A stretch of DNA of 49,715 nt from Haloquadratum walsbyi J07HQW2 (GTDB taxonomy: Archaea > Halobacteriota > Halobacteria > Halobacteriales > Haloferacaceae). Below, in pieces: positions 44,620 to 49,715 of this stretch (its first letter is position 1; every line of letters begins with the position of its first letter). Position numbers and translations under genes: made by a program. The notes beneath the pieces were generated by a model, which was given only the letters and a program-made list of their open reading frames with translations, did not search any database and was not told where the DNA came from. The DNA lies in assembly GCF_000415985.1 (NCBI RefSeq), contig NZ_KE356561.1:209016-258730 (forward strand), written 5' to 3'.

Positions 44620-46872
44620 ATGGTCGAATCCGAGGGCGAATCGCACTATCGGGTGCGGTTTCTAGTCGATCGATATAGGGAGCGAGAAGAGCATCGCTGG
44701 GAGGAACTTGAGGCGTCTGCCAAGCAGACCTCCAAGGTAGTTCGCGACGTGGTCGAGAGCTTGGTCGATCACTACGACCGAATTGGTGACGCGGAACTCA
44801 AGACGCTGTTTCGGTTATGTCAGCACCCATCCGCTGGCGAATCACCAGAGGAGAGACGGAACCGAGTACGTGACCTAGACCTTCCACCGGTCGATATCGA
44901 GCGCATCACCGCAGAGATCGACGACTCGATTGGGAGTGTTGGAGCCTCGGTTGAAAAGTTGCGAATCCGGGTTGGGAGCGACGACAAGGAGGATTCCGCC
45001 GAACGAACACTACACGACTGTTTCCGACGAATCGTTCGGAGTGAGGACCCCGAATCGATGATTGCGGCGGTTCGGGAGATGGGGGATATCGACTTCTATC
45101 GTGTCCAATCCGGCCGCATGTCCCCGATTCTCCACTATCTGGCACCGAAAGTTTTCCCCGTGGTCAACGGACGGTCGGCCAACGGAATGGAACTCGTCTT
45201 TGGGGAGTCCGTGAGTACGGATCTCGATGACTATCTGGAGGTGCGCAAGCGGTACCTGACGATTCACGCGGAATTCGATTTCCGCCCGCACTTGCGGGAT
45301 CTGGATTACTTTTTTCACTGGGCTAGCGAATCGGTCTGGACCGAGGCGAGGCGTGGAGATATTAATCGGGATGTCTGGCAAATCAAATACAGTTCGTCTA
45401 ATTTTCAGAGTCTGTGGAAAGTATGGAAGAAAGAGGGCATCGCCGTTATGGGTGACTGGGTAGGAAACTGGGGGGACTCGGAGGGTATGGCTAGGAGGTT
45501 CTTATTCGATATGTCTCCCGGAGACATAGTCATTGCTCACGATGGATACCACAAGTTGCTGGGTATTGGGGTGGTATCCCCCGAGAAGATCGACTACGTC
45601 GGAGAGACGGATGAGGCGATCATACTCTCAGATAGCTCATTCACCGGTGAGCACATCAGATATGTCGACTGGGTCTTCACGAGGGAATTCACCGATTCGA
45701 TAGATACCAGAGATTGGAACCAGGAGGGAAACGAAGATGCTGAACTCTCGAAGAATTTCCATGCGAGCTTTTTAGTAGGGTACTACCATCTCAAGGAACT
45801 CCGGTGGAAACTCGCGTCGAACCATCGCGAGGAGGTGCTGCCAGCGCTCGAGAACGTCGAAATGAAGAGTGTGGAGTATGCTACGACATCGGTTCGATTT
45901 TTCGTACTACAGACTGACGACCGACGGGGCGGAGACGACCCCATAGAGCAGTATCACTTCACGCTGGATACGACGGGGGCGAAAGAACTACCGGATACAG
46001 ACCGAGCGTGGGTCATCTTCCTCGAGGACGACCACTTCTATGCGATGGCTCGTATTGACAGTATCGAGAAAGACGGGAGGGGGGAAGAGACTGAATACAT
46101 CGCCTCGATGGTCAAGTACGAGGAGATGCACCCCGTGAGTCTCAATGCAGCCCGTGGCGAGCTCGGAGATACGACCACCTTCGATACTCCGATCACTCAA
46201 ATTGGGAGCGATGCGTATCTACGAATCGAAATGGGGGGTGTTTGCTCGCGGCATTTCTGGCTTGACGTCCACAGTGCAGACTGGCATCGGGTCGACGGCG
46301 AGTGGCTGGAATCGACAGGTTCGAACTGGGACCAAGATGCCGCTGAGCAATTCTATCCGGTCCCCGGCGAAGAAAAACAGGTGTTTGAACGGGCGACTGC
46401 GGGGGACAAGATTCTCGTGCATAATTCGTCAGTGGAGCAAATCGTCGGACGAGCGTATGTCGCCGCCGGTCCACACTATGAAGCCGTATCGGACGACGAT
46501 CCCGTAATGGAGCAAGAAGAGACCGAATTCTTATTCGCCAGTAACGAAAGTTTGATCAAGGGAATCACAGTCAGGTGGCACGAATCAGTAGATGGAATCG
46601 ATTGGAACGAGGCAGCAGAGGTTTTGCACTCGGATTCGAGTACTGTAGACGAACTGAAAGATGAGTCTGTACTCACCGAACTCTCAGAGCATTTTTTTGA
46701 GAAGGTTGTGTCTCGAATCTTCCCTCCCGAAGAAACCCGACAGAGGGAACGAAATAGTCCGCCAATTAAAAAAGAAGAATCAGGTCGTATTCTATGGACC
46801 GCCGGGGACGGGAAAGACCTATACTGCCGATCAATTCGCAAAATGGTGGCTCGGACAGCAGGTGGACGGTAA
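44620..46872 (+). CDS. McrB-type protein, N-terminal EVE-like part (system 2, frameshifted)
   Basis: This frame encodes the DNA-recognition half of a McrB-type protein. Residues 1-245 are a helical region with TLHDCFRRIVRSEDPESMIA and a hydrophobic RMSPILHYLAPKVFPVVNG block as in other McrB-linked proteins. Two EVE/PUA-like modules follow: DVWQIKYSSSNFQSLWKVWK with MGDWVGNWGD and PGDIVIAHDGYHKLLGIGVV, then VCSRHFWLDVHSADWHRVDG with GDKILVHNSSVEQIVGRAYV. EVE domains read modified bases. The true protein shifts frame at the GGG near 46743: EETRQR should run into NEIVRQLKKKNQVVFYGPPG of the ATPase frame. The 40 residues after the shift (to 46872) are meaningless. One extra G explains it. Confidence 0.75.
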   Translation: MVESEGESHYRVRFLVDRYREREEHRWEELEASAKQTSKVVRDVVESLVDHYDRIGDAELKTLFRLCQHPSAGESPEERRNRVRDLDLPPVDIERITAEIDDSIGSVGASVEKLRIRVGSDDKEDSAERTLHDCFRRIVRSEDPESMIAAVREMGDIDFYRVQSGRMSPILHYLAPKVFPVVNGRSANGMELVFGESVSTDLDDYLEVRKRYLTIHAEFDFRPHLRDLDYFFHWASESVWTEARRGDINRDVWQIKYSSSNFQSLWKVWKKEGIAVMGDWVGNWGDSEGMARRFLFDMSPGDIVIAHDGYHKLLGIGVVSPEKIDYVGETDEAIILSDSSFTGEHIRYVDWVFTREFTDSIDTRDWNQEGNEDAELSKNFHASFLVGYYHLKELRWKLASNHREEVLPALENVEMKSVEYATTSVRFFVLQTDDRRGGDDPIEQYHFTLDTTGAKELPDTDRAWVIFLEDDHFYAMARIDSIEKDGRGEETEYIASMVKYEEMHPVSLNAARGELGDTTTFDTPITQIGSDAYLRIEMGGVCSRHFWLDVHSADWHRVDGEWLESTGSNWDQDAAEQFYPVPGEEKQVFERATAGDKILVHNSSVEQIVGRAYVAAGPHYEAVSDDDPVMEQEETEFLFASNESLIKGITVRWHESVDGIDWNEAAEVLHSDSSTVDELKDESVLTELSEHFFEKVVSRIFPPEETRQRERNSPPIKKEESGRILWTAGDGKDLYCRSIRKMVARTAGGR

Positions 46873-47758
46873 TCTGCCTGATGACCGAATCGAGAGGGTC
46901 ACCTTCCACCCCTCGTTCACCTACGAGGATTTCGTTGAGGGGTTGAGCGCGAAGACGGATGCCGACGACCAAGTGGCATACGAGATTGAGGACGGTGTGC
47001 TGAAACGAATTCGTGAATCGGCAATGAGAGCCTTCAGAGACACACCTGAGGGACAGGACCCGCCACGATACGTCCTCATCGTCGATGAGATTAACCGAGG
47101 GAATCTCGCTCAGATCTTCGGCGAACTCATCACGCTCCTCGAGGCGGACAAGCGCGGTGACTTCGAGGTCGATCTGGCTCACTCCGGAGAGACGGTGACT
47201 CTCCCGCCGAACCTCTACCTCGTCGGAACGATGAACACGGCCGACCAGTCGATCGCATTAGTCGACACGGCGCTTCGGCGCCGGTTCCGATTCGTCGACT
47301 TTCCGCCTGACCTCGACGTCGTGTGGAGTGAAGACGACGAAATGAGTGCTCCCGACCCGACAGCTGCTATCACGGAGCCTATCGATGGAACCTCGGCAGG
47401 CGAACAGCTCCTCGGTGCCAGCGTCCTCGCGGTTCGTGAGTTGAACGACCGGATTCTCCAGGCCCCGGAACTCGGGAAGGGCAAGCAACTCGGTCACACC
47501 TACTTGCTCGGACACGCCTCGATGACGGAAATCGTCGACGCGTGGCGGTACGACATCCTTCCTCAACTCGAGGAGTACTACTTCGGGCAGTTCGAGCGAC
47601 TCCGAGACGACTTACTCAACGAGACGGGTGAGCGACTAATCGGGTGGGATGAGGAGCGAATTCGGTCTTTCGGGGCGAACGACCTGTACGAGGCGCTGTG
47701 TGACCTGGCTGGCATCGATGATCCTCTCCCTCTGAATACAGCTGTGGAGACGGGTTGA
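46661..47758 (+). CDS. McrB-type GTPase domain (system 2, second part of split gene)
   Basis: This frame encodes the motor of McrB-type restriction. The genuine part starts about residue 30 (EIVRQLKKKN) and carries FYGPPGTGKT (Walker A, 46-53), HPSFTYEDFVEGL (the McrB 'Fhps.tYedFveG' motif), VLIVDEINRGNLAQIFGELI (Walker B), GTMNTADQSIALVDTALRRR (MNTAD motif, sensor and Arg finger), and the helical lid to VETG. These are textbook McrB features and much closer to classical McrB than system 1. The ATG at 46661 is internal to the upstream frame and probably not a natural start. If translated separately it would be a motor without recognition domain, as in the short McrB form of E. coli. Confidence 0.85.
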   Translation: MSLYSPNSQSIFLRRLCLESSLPKKPDRGNEIVRQLKKKNQVVFYGPPGTGKTYTADQFAKWWLGQQVDGNLPDDRIERVTFHPSFTYEDFVEGLSAKTDADDQVAYEIEDGVLKRIRESAMRAFRDTPEGQDPPRYVLIVDEINRGNLAQIFGELITLLEADKRGDFEVDLAHSGETVTLPPNLYLVGTMNTADQSIALVDTALRRRFRFVDFPPDLDVVWSEDDEMSAPDPTAAITEPIDGTSAGEQLLGASVLAVRELNDRILQAPELGKGKQLGHTYLLGHASMTEIVDAWRYDILPQLEEYYFGQFERLRDDLLNETGERLIGWDEERIRSFGANDLYEALCDLAGIDDPLPLNTAVETG

Positions 47759-47861
47759 CTCGGGTGGCGAAGGAAGTAAACCCGACGCGGCTGTCGACGA
47801 GAATATTGATACGTTCCGCCTTCGAGTTAACCGGACTCTCGGACCGGACGCGTACCGGCGT

Positions 47862-48260
47862 GTGGAACGGTTGCTGGAACTGGGTGAAGAGCCCGAAGTT
47901 TTATTCTTAGATACTGAACCCGGAGATGTGCGGACCATGGTACAGTTGAAATCCGAAGCAGTCGATCCCGATGTTGGACCGTTACAGATCGACGACAGCG
48001 GTACGATCCAATTCGAATGGGGCCGGGTCACATCGAGAGAGAAGAACGACCTGACGCTCGAATTTGTCACCGAGGCTGCACTACGGTTCGAGGATGTCGA
48101 GAGGTACGAATTTGAACAGCAATTAGAAGCTGTCGAGGAGGAGGGCGACTTTGACGACCCGACACTCCAGATAGCCGACCTCTCCGAGGAAGAGATGGGG
48201 AAACTCGTCGACGGTGTCCGGACGTTCCTCCGGCAGGCTCGCGAACTCCACGATGGCTGA
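47862..48260 (+). CDS. Uncharacterised protein between mcrB and mcrC
   Basis: I do not recognise this family. From a GTG at 47862 the 132 residues read VERLLELGEEPEVLFLDTEP, then TIQFEWGRVTSREKNDLTLE and FEQQLEAVEEEGDFDDPTLQ, ending in a helical LVDGVRTFLRQARELHDG. The same frame extends upstream with coding-like sequence (IDTFRLRVNRTLGPDAYRRV) to 47770 but has no start there. So either an unusual start or a second frameshift joins it to the McrB motor's C-terminus. Its end overlaps the mcrC start by 8 bases, proving a shared operon. It may be a specificity or coupling part of the complex. Confidence 0.65.
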   Translation: MERLLELGEEPEVLFLDTEPGDVRTMVQLKSEAVDPDVGPLQIDDSGTIQFEWGRVTSREKNDLTLEFVTEAALRFEDVERYEFEQQLEAVEEEGDFDDPTLQIADLSEEEMGKLVDGVRTFLRQARELHDG

Positions 48261-49542
48261 CCTCACACAGTTCGGGCAACTCGGCCCGGCAGTCGACTCC
48301 GAAGCCTCGGATGGCACGGTCCCGCCGAGCGACCCGATCGAACTACAAGAACACGACTCGACCGATCCCTTCGAGATTAGTTCGGAGGACGCAGAGTTCC
48401 TCGATCGGGTGACTGCCGACGGCTCAGCTCCGTTCGAGGTGACCTACACAAGCGACGGTCGTGTTCGTATTCACACCGGGTCCAACGTGGGCGTGCTAAC
48501 GCTCCCGAGCGGGACTCAGGTCGAGGTGACACCGAAAGCGTCGGTAACGAGTCTGCTCTGGACGCTGCAGTATGCCTTCGACACGCCAGTCGACTCGATG
48601 GGGTACAAAACCAAGTTCTCGACGGACTCATCCTTTTTTGATGCCATCGGTGTCCTGTTCTGGAACGAGCTCACGACGGTACTCGACCAGGGACTCCATC
48701 GCGACTACGTCCGAACCCAGGCGGTCGAGGACCACGTCCGGGGTCAAATCGACGTACAGAGACAGCTCCAGCGGCCAGGACCGCAACCGACTGACTTCGC
48801 TGTCGAGTACGACGAGTTCACGACCGATACCATACTGAATCGAGCGGTTCTCTCGGCCACTCGCGCTCTCGTGCGGCTGGTCCGTGATCCGACTCTAGCG
48901 GGGCGTTTGCGACATGAGGAGCAACGCCTTCGCCAGTTCACCTCCGTCCGTCCAGTGTCGCTGGAGGCAGTCAACCGGATCGAACTTTCGCGGTTGAACG
49001 AGCACTACGAGATGCTACTGGACCTGACAAGGACGGTCCTCTCTAGAGAGTTCTTTGAGGATATCACAGCCGGCGAAAATCGTGCGCTGGCGCTTTTTGT
49101 CGATATGAACAATGTCTACGAGCGCATCGTCGAACGAGCATGCCGTGCGGCGGCGTCGGAACTGGGCGAACTTGACGTTGAGGGACAGGGCTCGATTCCG
49201 ACCGTCGTCGAGGGCCCGCACGCGAGATCGATGCGCCCGGATGTCATTGTCAGAGGCCCCGACGAACAGGCAGTCGCCGTCCTTGACGCGAAGTGGAAAC
49301 CTGGCGTGTCAGCTAGTGATGTCTACCAGCTCACGTCATACATATTCGCACTAGAGACCGATGGGGCGCTCGTGTATCACGGCGGTTATGAACATGACGG
49401 CGAGGAGTCCGTGGTCGACAGCGAGTATTCACTTCGGTCGGTCGCTCTAAACACTAACCCCTCTGTCGACTCCTATGGAGATTACGTTGACGCACTCGAA
49501 CGAAGCGCTCGGGGGTATCTGTCGAGTGTGATTCGAGAGTAG
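48253..49542 (+). CDS. mcrC: McrC-type nuclease subunit (system 2)
   Basis: This 429-residue protein is a McrC. From the chosen ATG (MADLTQFGQLGPAVDSEA) it has an N-terminal beta domain ending GVLTLPSGTQVEVTPKAS, the McrC 'l.WTLQYAFdtp' region, VRGQIDVQRQLQRPG, RLNEHYEMLLDLTRTVLS and DMNNVYERIVERACR (the 'fDMn.LfE..v' motif). The PD-(D/E)xK centre is RPDVIV at about 328-333 and LDAKWKPG at about 344-351, followed by DVYQLTSYIFAL as in McrC. McrC activates McrB GTPase and cuts DNA at modified sites. The start overlaps the preceding gene by 8 bases. A GTG at 48214 would add 13 residues but is less likely. It appears intact. Confidence 0.87.
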   Translation: MADLTQFGQLGPAVDSEASDGTVPPSDPIELQEHDSTDPFEISSEDAEFLDRVTADGSAPFEVTYTSDGRVRIHTGSNVGVLTLPSGTQVEVTPKASVTSLLWTLQYAFDTPVDSMGYKTKFSTDSSFFDAIGVLFWNELTTVLDQGLHRDYVRTQAVEDHVRGQIDVQRQLQRPGPQPTDFAVEYDEFTTDTILNRAVLSATRALVRLVRDPTLAGRLRHEEQRLRQFTSVRPVSLEAVNRIELSRLNEHYEMLLDLTRTVLSREFFEDITAGENRALALFVDMNNVYERIVERACRAAASELGELDVEGQGSIPTVVEGPHARSMRPDVIVRGPDEQAVAVLDAKWKPGVSASDVYQLTSYIFALETDGALVYHGGYEHDGEESVVDSEYSLRSVALNTNPSVDSYGDYVDALERSARGYLSSVIRE

Positions 49543-49715
49543 ACAGACATGGTGTAGCCTCAAAAAAAGAGTACCCCCCACCCGTCTATATTAATTGGCG
49601 ATTTGACACAAACAAGGAAGTCTTGCGTTACTTGAATTGAATACAGACAGAATGAGACAATCCAATTATTGCACATGGGGGACCAATCGACGTGTCTATT
49701 CGGTGACTCAACGGG
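49543..49715. other. End of window, AT-rich
   Basis: No gene seen. AAAAAAAG followed by CCCCCCACCC just after mcrC does not make a convincing terminator. Confidence 0.4.

Overview
The window looks like a haloarchaeal chromosome or megaplasmid segment. Predicted proteins are acidic, Tat lipoproteins and a PGF-CTERM-type secreted protein are present, leaderless promoters recur, and several haloarchaea-specific families occur (RdfA, DUF555, DUF6788, PRC-barrel, GC-rich VapBC). Most of the DNA is AT-richer than typical haloarchaea and very gene-poor, with many decayed genes. This style suggests Haloquadratum or a similar organism; the genus is an inference, not shown directly.

Layout. 0-7.7 kb: a short tyrosine recombinase, one GC-rich substrate-binding lipoprotein, then long non-coding AT-rich DNA with a few small genes and remnants (AbrB-like, integrase). 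8-11.4 kb: an accessory-element block on the minus strand (RdfA, ParB-like protein, CoiA-like nuclease) with an inverted-repeat cluster upstream of the ParB-like gene and a single CRISPR-like repeat beyond the nuclease. 12.5-15.8 kb: pentapeptide-repeat fragment, a GC-rich membrane protein, a VOC/glyoxalase protein, an SNase-like nuclease, and a broken DUF6788 gene bracketed by matching inverted repeats. 15.9-20.5 kb: a decayed tRNA-like sequence and a triplicated coiled-coil gene family. 20.7-22.3 kb: a sharply GC-rich island (integrase C-terminus, VapB, frameshifted VapC, winged helix). 22.8-24.4 kb: a 45-residue ORF plus a HEPN-type candidate ribonuclease. 24.8-26.1 kb: a MITE-like element and an orphan AAA+ ATPase. 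26.7-38.7 kb: AT-rich DNA with a second copy of the SNase/DUF6788 promoter segment, a PRC-barrel protein, envelope proteins, a large zinc-finger/HTH protein, and many pseudogenes.

38.8-49.5 kb is the richest functional block and resembles a defence island. It has a tandem GIY-YIG protein convergent with an McrC-like/McrB-like pair, an N-terminally truncated integrase overlapping the McrB-like gene start, an iteron-like non-coding stretch, two small conserved genes, and a second McrBC-type operon. In that operon the McrB (EVE-like plus AAA+ GTPase) is split by a one-base frameshift and is followed by an uncharacterised middle protein and McrC.

The overall picture is a graveyard and landing zone for mobile elements: four tyrosine recombinase genes or remnants, three ParB-like copies, repeated duplicated segments, and at least fifteen pseudogenes, with a few apparently intact defence and regulatory genes. 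All assignments were made by reading sequence and motifs; no database search was run.
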